A stretch of 64,000 nucleotides of DNA. Source: Vesta saturnalis. Its lineage: Eukaryota; Arthropoda; Insecta; Coleoptera; Lampyridae. A model generated the notes under the pieces. It was not told where the DNA came from. It made no database searches and saw only the letters and a list, made by a program, of their open reading frames with translations. The stretch covers positions 2,875,001 through 2,939,000 of the forward strand of contig JARFJB010000379.1 of NCBI GenBank assembly GCA_036346205.1. Direction: 5' to 3'. This document shows, piece by piece, positions 36,691-48,034 of this stretch. Position numbers and translations under genes: made by a program. How positions within the stretch are numbered: the first letter of the stretch is position 1; the number at the start of each line of letters is the position of its first letter.

Positions 36691-38530
36691 ACGCCCGGTA
36701 TTTATTACCCTAGAAACTACAGCCATCTTTTTTGTAACTTTTTAATTTGGATTTTCAATCCGATAGGAAGACAGCGATGGCGAGAAGGAAGAATAGGGAT
36801 GAAAATAAATTAAGGATGAATAAAAGGTGACCGGCAGCCCTTACCGAGCTCAGGAAATCGGAGACTCAATATTAAGGAGCCCATGCCCTGGCTGACTATT
36901 CGCTATTTTGATTTTGGCGATAAGTTCATTTTGAAAGACGCTTTGAATGATAACATAACGTAGATTATAAAGTGAATAGGTCGTTGACCGATCAGCTGTT
37001 TAGTTTTACACATGATAGTTTTGCGAGTAGTCGCAACTTTTTGAAGTGTTTCTATAGGAATCATCTGATCAGCTGTCGATTACCTGGATTTGTTCAAAGG
37101 TAAGCAGTTTGTTTATTTGTTTGGGAATAAGTGCATACTTTTCGGATTAAGGAATTACAACCCCGATTTTGCCGTTTATTAAATTTTAGGACTTTATAGA
37201 TATTTGATCGTGATTTTTAGGTGAACTTTACGTAAATATTTTTGGAGTAGAATTTTCAGGGAAGAAAGTATTTTATTTTGAGTGAACATTATGGTTTCCT
37301 GTTAGACCATTATTAACATCTAGTTCATGACGTTTTTCCGCTATAAATGTATGTAACAGGTGGCGCCTTTTTTACATTTCTCCCGATTTTGACGTTTTTG
37401 GAGTTGTGACGAGTGCCCTTTTGTAGCATTAAGTAACAACCCCGTCCACACCACTGAGCTATGCCTTTACGGGCTGATGATATCTTATGAGTATTTGGCC
37501 TGTAACAAACAATCGTTAGATATATTCCCGTTATACGGTAATGAATGCAGTATGTGTTATTATAGTTGTTATTATTACTATTATTCACTTTTGCTATATG
37601 CACAGTTTCATTATTCACGTGTTGGAAAGCGCTTGTAAAGCTATGACTCAAATCTTTATAAGATTATTGCTTAATTTAGCGCAATAGTTAAATTACCAAG
37701 GAGTCGTTTTATATTTTAGCAATATTTATAACCCAGATTTTTCTTCACTCGAGACCCTCCTTTTAATGGATATATTTTAGCACCATAATTATTGCAATTC
37801 GTCTTGCAATACATACCAATTGTACCCATAAACAGTCCAATCATATTCTTATATCATTGAAACTGTCTGACAATATAGTAAGGTTTTGTAAACTATGAAA
37901 TCAATGTAAAATTTTGGTTGTCAACTCTGTTACGAGGTTAGTGAGTGTAACGTGTTGCCATTTTTTGAATAGACGTGTTATTACAATGTTTCGTAACATG
38001 CTTGTATTAGTTTGTAATAAACAACCAATTTGTACTGCTTCATCACCAATACTGTTAATATTATTCAATAAATCTTGAAATTGTTACGGAAAGGCCTCTT
38101 TCTTTCAATAAATACGGAACATAAAATCAAAAGTAATTTTGTTCAAATATTCCACGAAATTAACCTCATCATACGTTACTAAGAAAAGTAATGTGTAGAA
38201 GCATGAATTAACTGTCTACACGTGGTTATACCTATGTAACAGCTCTTTTATTACAGTTCAAAGACATACTGTATATGCAAATGCAAACTGACTTATGCCC
38301 TATAAAAGTGTACATAAAACATGTATCCTTAAAATATATGAAAACCGTTGAGTTCTTAAAAATTTTAATATTACTTTTTTGAAGTTGTTAAAACACGTTA
38401 AATATAATAACGTTTCCACGTATACTTTTTTGTCGTAGAAACGTTTGTGTTGTCAGACTAGAAAGTATGACTTAATTTAAAAGGTAGGTACATAAATTAA
38501 AGATAATAAAAATAAAGACAAGACATCTTA
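36691..38530. other. No recognisable gene; downstream intron of the ZSWIM-like gene
   Basis: AT-rich. The minus strand just below 38532 starts with a good donor (CAG-GTAAGATG), so at least this part should be intronic. I looked for the next expected ZSWIM exon on the minus strand and did not find it in the window. Confidence 0.45.
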
Positions 38531-38531
38531 C

Positions 38532-38659
38532 CTGATATAGGAACACGTAGTCGAACACTTTCTGCATTGCGAATTCGATACAATGAAAGTGCAACAACGT
38601 GTTGGCACCAAAATATATCTTTTGTCTCGCAGCTGCATGTTACCGAAGTTATTTTGCAT
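38532..38659 (-). CDS. SWIM zinc-finger protein (ZSWIM4/5/6-like), SWIM-domain exon
   Basis: A 128-bp exon on the minus strand bounded by TTCTTTTTCAG at its start and GTAAGATG after its end. It encodes (R)CKITSVTCSCETKDIFW, CQHVVALSLYRIRNAES and VRLRVPIS. The CxC...CxH SWIM metal-binding pattern (CSC, then CQH) is complete, and the wording is nearly that of animal ZSWIM4/5/6. These proteins are thought to act as substrate receptors of cullin-RING ubiquitin ligases. The exon enters with one base (A) completing the AGA codon from the exon at 49595-49706 and leaves in phase 1. No lesion is seen, so this is a live host exon. The following exon was not found. Confidence 0.92.
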
Positions 38660-39741
38660 CTGAAAAAGAATAATTTAAGTTTAATACATGAATAGGCAGA
38701 GTTAACAAGAAGTAAATTGATGAAATTGAAAGAGACCTGCATAGAGATGGTAATTGCGCTGGATAATAAAGCATTGAAAGAAAGTTACCATTTCTACAAC
38801 ATTAAATTAATTTAAAAGTCGAATAGTATGTGTTTCATAAAACTTTGAATCTCCCATGTTAAGTTTTTATTTGAACATTTCACCTCTTTCCAAACCAATA
38901 CCTTTCGACTATTAGATATTTTCCAATCATTCCATATTGACGATTCCATTTTTTTTATTATTCACGAAAAATATACTTAACTTATTTTGAGAGTAAAACC
39001 ACTCCATTTATGTATTTATTTACATATTTTTAGTATGGGAATGGATTTGCAGTCTCATTAGTAAGTACATAATAAATTATTCAACGATATTATAGAGATC
39101 GACATCTGCTACGTTGACCTTAGTGAACTACATATTGTGAATCTCTATGAAAATACTTCCGAATATCACCTATGGAAGTAGTTTGAAAAAAATTCTTTGA
39201 GCTTGGCCTTTGACCCAGTAGGAGTCCAATCAAAACGGGAATGTTGTGTTATATTTGAAAATGCCGAATACCCAAAAGATGAAAACCACAAATTTAAACG
39301 GTTGTCTGTTTTTTTCAATTAATTTAGGCTACAATTAAACATTTACAATATGTAGGAGAGAGTTGCCCACATTGAACCTCGTAGCTATTTTATGCAAATT
39401 GGCATTTCGGCGTTACCTATCGGTGGAAAACCAAAGTTTAGCACCAGCCGGCCTGCAATCTCAAATGACATTCAGTTTGGCGCGATATAGTGACCTGTGT
39501 AAATGACATTGTTTTTGTAGTGCTTCTGATGTACCTTTTTCACCATCTCGCTTAGTGAATATTCTCCAAGCAGATAGCAGTGAGTGTTTCCCCTTTTGTA
39601 GACATTTATACTATATTCTTAGAAAGACTTTCCCATAATTTCGACCTAGAACTATGGTTCCTTAGAAAAGTGCGGTTAGAAAAATAAAACGATACGGTAT
39701 TGCCTATATTGAACCTATTCAATTTATGATCCTTATTTCAG

Positions 39742-41494
39742 GAGATGTCCAAGCGGGGCAAGTATGAACTTTGGACAGAAGCTGACATGGCTCTGGTTAT
39801 CAGAGCATACAAAGAAGACGAAGTAGGTTTAAACGAATGGGCTCGAAGATAGAATATCAATAAATACACCCTTCTCAGGCAAGTGAGAGGCACTAACAAA
39901 CAAGCCAACGACAATGTAAAACACTGGGAACCAAGTGTGTTTGTTCATCCGAAACTGAAAAAACTCTAGTAAAATATATTGTTCAATTTGAAGAAATGCT
40001 TTATTGATTTATCATAACAGATATACGGCGACTACCTTTTCAGCTGGCTGAAAAGCAGTGCAACCGAGCAAAAAAGTCGCCGGAACTATCAGTTTGCCAA
40101 CCGTAGTCTCCACATCACTTGCGAGAGCTCGTGGTTTTGAGAGACCAAAAGTTATCCAGTTTTTTGATATTCTAGAAACCCTTGTTGACAAATATCAAAT
40201 TACGACGAATACAATATCCAATGTTGATAAATCCGGTTACATAACTGTCCAAAAGAAAAAGCAAAAGGTTGTATCGCGAAAAGGAAAACATCAAGTTAGT
40301 GGAATGGCCAGTGGAGAAAGAAGCGTCCACACCACTATGGTTTGTTGTTACAACTCTGCAGCGCTTTACATTCCACCCATGCTCATATTTAATAGGAACG
40401 CTCTGCACCGAAACTTGCTCCAACAGGAAGTCTTACTGAAATTTCAGATACTGGCTATATTAATAGCCATCTGTTTGTCAAATGGCTTAAACATTTTCAT
40501 GAAGTGGTTAAGTCAAGTCCAGACAAGCCTGTCATTATGTTACTAGATGGACATTCAGCGCAGAGCAAGAATCTGGAGGTTTTGTAGTTTGCTCGTCAAC
40601 ACCATATCCATCTTTTGCAATTACGTAGCCATGACGCACCGGTTATAACCGCTGGACGTGGGATTTTTTAAACCTATGCAAAATTATTATCTTCAAAAAC
40701 AAGATTCATGGTTGAGGACTCACGTAGGACAGCCGGTAACAGTCTACAATGTTGCTGAGTTGTTAGGTAGAACTTATGGGAAGGCCACTACTGTACGCAT
40801 AAACCAGAATGCTTTTAGATGAGCATCTATTTGCTCCCTCTACTGCTGTAGAACCGCCAGATGAAAGTCAAGAAGGTGGTGTTACTCTGCCAGAACCCAG
40901 TAACATTGAACGTGCTGTAGGTTCTACTTCAACTCATTAACCTAGTTCAAGCTGCACCTCTCCATGTAATCCAGGAGTTGCTATTCATACCAACAGGGTA
41001 CTGAGAGAAATTACTCCAGAAAAATTAAACCAAAACCTGACTGAATTCGCACCTGTCCCTGCAACAAGCAGGGTTGTTCAAAAACGGAAGAATAAAAGAA
41101 CTGCTATTGCAGTAGAGCTTACTAGTACACCTTACAAAAAGACCTTCAGGAAAAAAAGAGGAAGTCGCTACCAGAGGGCAAACGTAAACCAAACGTGCCG
41201 AAACGAGATAAATGAACCCTTGAAAAAGCAAGTGTTAAATTATTTTCAGAAACCAAAAATAAGAATCATAAAACGAAAACGCATGTCAGAGACCAGACAC
41301 TCGAATTGACCGATTCAGATGATGAGAAAACCAATGAAGAGCTGTGTGTACTGCAGTGAGAGTTACCTCAACTTCAGACCAAACGAAGGTTGGGTTCGGT
41401 GCCAAAGGTGTTTAAAATGGGCACATGAGCAGAGTGCGGGAGTTGAAGAAGACGCCGAAGACTTTATTTGTGATTTCTGCTCACAAATTTTCTA
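39742..41494 (+). pseudogene. pogo/Tigger-like (DDE_1) transposase with C-terminal zinc finger
   Basis: The reading begins MSKRGKYELWTEADMALVIR, a pipsqueak-type HTH, just after a possible acceptor TTATTTCAG. The frame at 40058-40546 gives TSLARARGFERPKVIQFFDI, YQITTNTISNVDKSGYITVQ (first Asp kept; the usual ETG is KSG), KQKVVSRKGKHQVSGMASGE and YIPPMLIFNR. Later frames give VIMLLDGHSAQSKNLEV (second Asp) and LDVGFFKPMQNYYLQKQDSW (third). The end reads CVYCSESYLNFRPNEGWVRC, CLKWAHEQSAGVEEDAEDF and ICDFCSQIF-stop, a PHD-like finger seen in insect pogo relatives. Numerous stops and indels make it non-functional. It sits inside the ZSWIM-like intron, opposite strand. Confidence 0.88.
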
Positions 41495-41935
41495 ATTTGA
41501 GTTGAGGCATTCATTCTTCTACCTCAGAATTATTGTTCCTTTTGTCAGCTTTAAACGTAAAAATAACTTGCGTCCTCATCTTGCATAAAAAGTTTCGTTG
41601 CTCTTTTAATAATCTGTTTCTGTGTTACCCATATCGCTTAAGAGACAAAATGAAATAGTTTTTGTACGCTAAGGGTGTTTTTTAAGTTCAATTTGGGAAA
41701 CAGATGGTTCAATTGATTATGCACTGAAATGCTTTTTGTCGGACCTTTTATTTACTGCCCCCAGAATCTTAATATGGTAGTAAGTTTGTATCAGAATTTT
41801 AATATAAAACATTTGCTTATTTTTTCAAGTTATAATGATCTCCCCTTGAATCTGTAATGATGCCCAGATGATAAAAACGACAAGTTTAACTGTTGCCTAA
41901 AAACAATGCCATTTTTGTTTTTTCAATGATTTTTG
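41495..41935. other. No gene; 3' flank of the pogo-like element
   Basis: AT-rich intronic sequence with no features recognised. Confidence 0.4.
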
Positions 41936-42420
41936 ACTGTAAATAAAGGGTTCAAATATTCAGGGCCTAAAACGTTGTCCAAAAGATGACAACGCCAACT
42001 TTTAGTTGTCCTTCAAAGTAGTACCATTAGTGTTTTTCCATATCTATTTGGACTGCAACTAAGATTGTGAATAGACCTTGCTTAAAAGATGAAATCGATT
42101 CATTGCGTTTTCTTAATTTAAAAACACCTTTCTCTGTGCACTGCTGTATCATGTGAAGCTTATACAATCTGCCTTTAAATAAACGATTTTTACTGCAAAA
42201 GGTTAGTACTTTTACTTATGAAGGTAAGTCGTAAAAATTTTAATTTTTATATAATACCATTTGCCTTTTTCCAAATGCATTTTGAATATAAATAAAGGTT
42301 CTGAATAACCCGGACTTCAAAACCGTGTCCAAAAGATTAAAACGATAACTAGTTGGCACCAATCAAACTAGTTTCATTAGTGTGCATGTGTTGAATCAGA
42401 ACTACAATCTGATAGGATAA
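41936..42420. repeat. Diverged ~350-bp direct repeat
   Basis: ATAAAGG...GTCCAAAAGAT followed by 'ACAACG/AAAACG' and, about 40 bp on, 'CATTAGTGT' occurs at about 1.9 and again at 2.3 kb within 40-43 kb (41942-42040 and 42290-42395). This gives a period near 350 bp. The ends are not defined. Confidence 0.45.
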
Positions 42421-42559
42421 TTGTTTCTTATAAAGTCGAAAACATCTAGTTGTTTCAACTAAATTAAGAGATTCCGGTTTGTGCGCATTTGCAAAATCAG
42501 AATCTGATATGATAGTTGCTTGCTGTGAAGTAACTAACAATTGTATAAGATTAGCTTTC

Positions 42560-43340
42560 CGTTTAGGATACTTAATGCTTGATGTTTGAAATTGCCCCTA
42601 CATCTAAGGCCTTTTGTCAGATTCTCGAAATTGTACCAATTCCGCCAATCGTCAATGAGCGTTAATTAATTAAAAATTTCGTTTGAAAAATTGAATGTTA
42701 ATAGACTATTTTTGCAAAAAATTTAGTGTAAGCAGAAACATTACAGATGTCAAACATTATAACCACCTAAACTAAATAAACGCTAGAAAACATTAAACAT
42801 TATTTATATCAGAATGAAAAATAACACGAGTTCTTTATATAACGGTCTCCCTTTCAAATTTCAATTTTAAACATACTTTTGATAGTTTTAAACAGGTGCG
42901 ATTGACGTAAAAATATTGTATCTAACTCAATCACGCATCAAAATATCTCGATCATTAATCGCCTCTATTAACACACTTGTTTGATAAATAACTATTTAGG
43001 GACTGATCCTATTAATATGTTCTTACCCCTACATTTTGAAATAAGGTTTGTTTTGGAAAATTGATGCTTGAAATTGTGTTTACATCTAAGGACTTTTGAA
43101 ACAGCCTTGCCTCAATATCTGCAAATTCTTACTCCTTAATAAGGTACGTTTTGCAGGATTGAAAATTAAAATTACACCTACATCTAGAGCTTTGGCACAT
43201 TTTCGAATGTACACCAACATCTAAGATCCATTTAGGATACTTGAAATTGGCCAAACAGCTAAAGCCACTTTGACAGATTCTTTCGTCCACATCTAAGATG
43301 TTTTTGAAATATATTGCCTTACAGTTGGATCTTCCTACAT
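42560..43340. repeat. Degenerate short repeat cluster (CTACATCTAAGG family)
   Basis: Units containing 'TTGAAATTG...ACATCTAAGG/AGATC...TTTGNCAGATT' recur at about 42590, 43070, 43170, 43205 and 43285, spaced roughly 40-60 bp in the denser part. They look like an eroded minisatellite. Short frames here are chance. Confidence 0.45.
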
Positions 43341-43778
43341 AAATCACCCCATACTCCGATAACATGAGTGTTTTAATAGGATAGCTATTCTTATGCAGGT
43401 GTTTTCAGTTACTTTAAAGCAGTCTACTATCAAACCAAATTCCGACTCTGTACATGCGTATTAATCTGGTTCTTTAACATTTATATGGCTTTCTGCATAC
43501 AGTTCCTACTTAAAGCTTTTTTGAAAAAAGGAGTTAGTCACTTTTTAACCATCAATAATCATAGATCTCGGGATATAACCATTAACCAGTTTCATCATTT
43601 GATCTTTACTTTCACATGTATCCTTTTGCAGACCTATGAATCCATATGTTCCATTTATTTTACAGTCTTATCTCATCTGTGCTTGTTTCGGATGAAATGA
43701 CAACTAGAATTCATGACTGGGAATTTGCAGTACTGTAATCTTATTACATTGTTGCCAGATTTCATTTTAATTCATATT

Positions 43779-43908
43779 TATATTTGGATTCAGCGGGAAA
43801 TTCTAGGCCAGAATATCTTTACTTTTTTAAGGGCCCTAAGTACCTTAGGTCCCTTAAAAAGGTAAAAACGTATTCTGGTATAAAATTTCCCGCTGAATCC
43901 AAATATGA
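43779..43908. repeat. 130-bp hairpin (palindromic) element
   Basis: CATATTTGGATTCAGCGGGA-type arms: left arm from 43779 includes TTTGGATTCAGCGGGAAATT and right arm ends AATTTCCCGCTGAATCCAAA. The arms nearly meet around GGGCCCTAAGTACCTTAGG. No coding capacity. It resembles a fold-back MITE. Confidence 0.75.
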
Positions 43909-44018
43909 AATAAAAAAGTATGATTCACATTTGAAATTTCAAAGGTATAGGATCTGATATAAATTTGATATTTTTTTTGCCTGAAAAGTTATTCCAAACT
44001 GTACACCCTGTATACATA

Positions 44019-44456
44019 CAGGGTGTATTTTAAAATCACCGACAAACGAAAACTGGAGATTTTATGATTCAAAATAAGACAAAAATTATCATAAACGCTT
44101 TTCCGAAAATGTTTCCTAACCGAGATACAGGTTGATTAAAAAATAATTTTTTAAAGATTTTTTTAAGATTCCTCAAAAACTACAAAAGATATTACACTGA
44201 GATTTGGTACACCTAAATGTCTAATTAAGTATAATTAATCAGGTGAGTTTGAGTCAACTGGCTACATCCAGTGGCGTATAGTATGTTAAGTTAATCACTT
44301 TAAGTAAAAAAAACGCATGTCCCTGCTTTTTTTGAAGAAATATTTTTTTGTTAAATTCAACATTTAATTCTGCAAATAAAATCATACTTAGTATTTTTTC
44401 GATTCGGCACCCGTTTTTTAAATATTTTGCATTAACATAAACGACTACATTATTCA
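44019..44456 (+). repeat. Left long terminal inverted repeat
   Basis: Pairs with 45737-46149. Shared landmarks include ACTCAAACTCACCTGATTAA (inverse), GGTGTACCAAATCTCAGTGT (inverse) and the inner TTAACATAAACGAC. Confidence 0.88.
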
Positions 44457-44529
44457 GTAATAACCAAATTAAATAAATCAGAGATTGCTTTGCATTTGAC
44501 AGTTACGTATCTTATGTTTGCTAAAATAG

Positions 44530-45630
44530 TTGCATTTACGCGTGTTTTGTAATCCATTGTTTGTGTCTAATTACTGTGAAAAAATTAATTATTCCAAACG
44601 AGAACTGGTCGATATGCATTTATGTTATAGTAATACTAATTGCAATGCTCGTGCAGCTGCTCGACTTTATGAACAAAGATTTCCAAATAGAAGACATCCA
44701 CATCATACTACGTTTAGAACCGTTCATCGTAACTTGTTACGAGTATGGAAGTTTAAAAGGAAAGAAAAATTCCGGACGAAATGCTCGTGTACCAGTTGAA
44801 ATTGAGGAACAAATTTTACATAGAGTTTATGAAAATTCATCAATAAGTACGCGGTGTGTCACATAGAAAGCCTTGGAAAGTTTTACGAGAACAAAATTTA
44901 CATCCCTTTCACCTACAAAAAGTGCATACATTATTGCCTGCTGACTATCCTCGTCGAATGAATTTTTGCCATGGTTTTTAAATAAAATTGCTAAAGATGT
45001 ACAATTTGCTAGAAACTTATTGACCACTGATCAGTGTATTTTTTTCCAGAAATGGAATAATAAACTTGCATAATTCCCACAAATGGTTAGATGAAAATCA
45101 GCATCCAACAGTAGTTACAGCTCACCAACATAGATTTAGCGAAAATATTTGGATAGGTATACTAGACGATCACCTAATCGGACCTATCCGTTTTCCTCAA
45201 AGACTTACTGGCGAATTCTATATAAATTTTTTGAGAGAAGATTTGCCAGAATTGTTTAACGACGTACCCTTAGATGTTACAATGAACATGTATTTCATGC
45301 ATGATGGTGTACTACCACATTCTACAAGAAACGTCAGAGAATTTTTAAATGCATGGTTCCCTGGACACTGGATTGGACGAGGAAGTGAAGTACCGTGGTC
45401 GGCACGATCGCCAGATTTAAACCCATTGGATTTTTTGTGTAGGGGTATCTGAAAACTATGTCTATTCTGTTCAAATTGATAATTGAGAGCAACTTTGAAA
45501 TCGCATACAGATGGCATGTGATGAGATTAGGGCTATGCCACAAATTTTTCAGCGTGTTAGGTTTCATTTGCTAAGAAGAATACAATCTTGCATTCAAAAG
45601 GAAGGAGGACATTTTGAACAATACGTATAA
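44530..45630 (+). pseudogene. Tc1/mariner-like (DD41D-spaced) transposase, frameshifted
   Basis: The N-terminal HTH reads LVDMHLCYSNTNCNARAAAR and LYEQRFPNRRHPHHTTFRTV (about 44610-44740). It is followed in other frames by GRNARVPVEIEEQILHRVYE and KVLREQNLHPFHLQKVHTLL. The first catalytic TDE block is eroded (near 45030, 'TTDQCIFF'). The long frame at 45066-45452 gives NIWIGILDDHLIGPI, YFMHDGVLPHSTRNVREFL with the second Asp intact and RSPDLNPLDF with the third. C-terminal IQSCIQKEGGHFEQYV ends at a stop at 45628-45630. Second-to-third Asp spacing is 41 residues, as in the copies at 7119 and 18114. Confidence 0.88.
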
Positions 45631-45736
45631 AAATAATTATTATTTTGTTTTTGATTCCTTCAATATCTCTTTAATAATGTACCTAATAGTTAACTGCGTT
45701 ATTTTTTTGTAAAATAAAACAAATTTTGATTTTTAT

Positions 45737-46146
45737 GTAATAATGTGGTCGTTTATGTTAATGCAAAATATATCAAAAACGGGGTGCCGAATCGAAAAAA
45801 TACTAAGTATGATTTTATTTGCAGAATCTATCAAAAAAATATTTCTTCAAAAAACCCAGGGGCGTGCGTTTTTTTTTTAGTTAAACTGATTAACTTAAAA
45901 TATTCTACGCCACTGGATGTAGTCAGTTGACTCAAACTCACCTGATTAATTTTATTTAATTAGACATTTAGGTGTACCAAATCTCAGTGTAATATCTTTT
46001 GTAGTTTTTGAGGAATCTTAAAAAAAACTTAAAAAAGGTATTTTTTAATCAACCTGCATTTTCAGAAATGCGTTTATGATCATTTTTGTCTTATTTTGAA
46101 TCATAGAATCTCCAGTTTTCGTTTGTTGGTGATTTTAAAATACACC

Positions 46147-46149
<3 letters not shown>
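45737..46149 (-). repeat. Right long terminal inverted repeat
   Basis: Inverted copy of 44019-44456. Confidence 0.88.

Positions 46150-46205
<56 letters not shown>
46150..46205. repeat. (TA)n microsatellite
   Basis: About 28 TA units lying exactly between the right end of the mariner element and the left end of the MITE at 46206. It probably grew from their shared TA target. Confidence 0.95.
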
Positions 46206-46206
<1 letters not shown>

Positions 46207-46813
46207 GGATGGTCCGTAAGTAATGGTCCAAAGTGAAATGTTTTAATAAAATATTGATAATAAAAAAGGCACAGGGTGTCAAAGTTCCAAAAAAAATGTT
46301 GATTTTTGAAATATCGCCAAAACGAGCATATTTTCAGGAAGAATACACGTAACTTCAGGAAATGATAGATCTAATCATTTTAACACAAAACTTTCATATA
46401 AACAGTGTTTCGTTTTCGAGATACAGGGTGTCAAAGTTAATAACCTTGGAAATAAATACATAAAAATACAAATATCTTAGAAATTGATAAAGTTATAAAT
46501 TTAGACAGAGTATATCTTTTTTATCTGAAACACATCAGTTTCGTATTTTAATAAAAAAAATATAATTTACTCCATTGGTGTAGAAATTAGGGATTAAAAG
46601 GTTGCTCTACCCCTTGCATTCTACGCCACTTTACATAATAAAAACGTATTAATAAGCTAAAACCAATGTACTTTATATCTCTGTTTATAATATCAGGAGA
46701 TACTTCAAAAGCCAACATTTTTTTATTATCGATATTTTATTAAAGCAAGTTGCATTAGATCGTAATATTTTGAGGACGAGAATCGTACATTTCACTACTT
46801 ACGAACCACCCCG
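46206..46813. mobile_element. 608-bp MITE with TA duplication
   Basis: The left end is CGGATGGTCCGTAAGTA and the right end, inverted, is CGGGGTGGTTCGTAAGTA. The similarity continues inward through AGTGAAATG and TTTAATAAAATATYGATAAT. TA flanks both sides (46204-46205 and 46814-46815). No transposase is present. The internal sequence contains two further CAGGGTGTCAAAGTT blocks (about 46273 and 46425). A non-autonomous Tc1/mariner-type element is the likely origin. Confidence 0.8.
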
Positions 46814-46832
46814 TATACCTACACAAACACAC

Positions 46833-46834
<2 letters not shown>

Positions 46835-46887
<53 letters not shown>

Positions 46888-46902
46888 CAGAGAGAGAGAG
46901 AG
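46835..46902. repeat. (AT)n followed by (AG)n microsatellite
   Basis: About 24 AT units to 46883, then ACATACAG and a short GA run. Confidence 0.95.
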
Positions 46903-47126
46903 ATAGTAAGTTGTGCATGTGAAAATGTTGGATCAAAATATCTTGTCACAGTTTATTAAAAATAAATCAAATACATAAATAATATAATTCTGAATCATCT
47001 AATGTTATTACCGATCTTCAAGACAGTTTAATAATATTCAATTTATTAAAAAGCTAGTGATTCTTTACTAAAATACAAGTTTGATTAAAGATACCTTATC
47101 TACTTCCTGATTGTTATCCAACATAT

Positions 47127-47182
47127 GTTAGGGCTACGGCAGACTTGCCCCAACGTTTGTATTTGATATGAGCTAAATGTTA
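47127..47182 (-). mobile_element. Inverted fragment of Penelope GIY-YIG region
   Basis: This stretch is the reverse complement of 48662-48722 in the main copy (shared TTTAGCTCATATCAAATACA and flanking blocks). A partial Penelope copy therefore lies head-on at the 5' side of the main one. Penelope-like elements are known for such inverted partial copies. Confidence 0.75.
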
Positions 47183-47199
47183 CTGGTATTAATACACCT

Positions 47200-48030
47200 G
47201 TTTATCTACTGCATAAATGGTTGTTAAGTAAATTTAATAATCTCTCCTATCAACAACATAATCTTAGTATTTCAAATTCGTATGAATTTATTGATAAAAT
47301 GAAAAACAATGAACTTACAGAAGATGAAATTCAACGTTTGTTCATTATTTTTCACCGTTAAAATAGATCAAACTGTGTTTATTTAGAAGATGTGTCCAAA
47401 GAAAACCATTTGTAGAAGTAGAAGAACTACTTAATTAACAGAATTGTGGAAACAAACCTTTTCCAAAATTAACCATCAATTTTCCAAACAAGAACATGGT
47501 ATGACAATGGGGAACAGCTTATACTCATTTATAGCCAATCTATTCATGGGTAAATTTGAAACAGACTTACAAAGCGATTTGCCTTATTTTCGAAGACTTT
47601 GGGTTAGATACGTCAATACTAACATTAGTCGTGTTGAGAATTTTACGGAAACTTTAAATTCTAAATTTCCGACAATTAAATTTACTTATGAGATACAGGC
47701 AAATGACAGTCTCCCGGTTCTTGATACTCTGGTAACAAGAAATAGTAGTAAACCAGATATCGTTAGCACTAAAAGATTAATAACCAATGACTATAGGCAT
47801 CATAAACTAGCGGCTTTTAATTTTTTGGCTCATAGATTGCGTAATTTACCTCTCTCAGTTCAAAACAGTTCAAAATTATAATAAAGAAATATGCACTATT
47901 AAACAAATTGCTCCATACAGTGGGTTTTCATAAGAAGTGGTTAAAAAATTAGGTAACGCTAAAGAACAAATAGAAACAAGGTATTATTATAAGTTTTTTA
48001 TATGAACGAATAAGTTCAAAGGTAAATATG
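47200..48030 (+). pseudogene. Penelope-like element reverse transcriptase, inactivated
   Basis: Broken upstream frames give SNSYEFIDKMKNNELTEDEI. The frame at 47444-47881 gives EHGMTMGNSLYSFIANLFMG (the 'GTAMG.PLS...AN' block), RLWVRYVNTNISRVENFTET, KFPTIKFTYEIQANDSLPVL-DTLV and HHKLAAFNFLAHRLRNLPL. The order and wording are those of Penelope RTs. The catalytic YVDD reads YVNT here, so both Asp residues are lost. After the frame the reading continues YNKEICTIKQIAPYSGF and KLGNAKEQIETRYYYKFF up to the inserted fold-back element at 48035. Confidence 0.85.
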
Positions 48031-48034
48031 TAAT

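Larger units (their letters stand above)
44019..46149 (+). mobile_element. Second Tc1/mariner-type element with ~430-bp inverted repeats
   Basis: It starts CAGGGTGTATTTTAAAATCA and ends with the inverse, with TA at 44017-44018 and 46150-46151. The right TA runs into a (TA)n tract, so the duplication is less certain on that side. The long inverted repeats extend to about 44456 and from about 45737. The internal gene encodes a transposase of the same group as the copy at 18114, but the inverted repeats of the two elements do not resemble each other. Length is 2131 bp. Confidence 0.88.
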
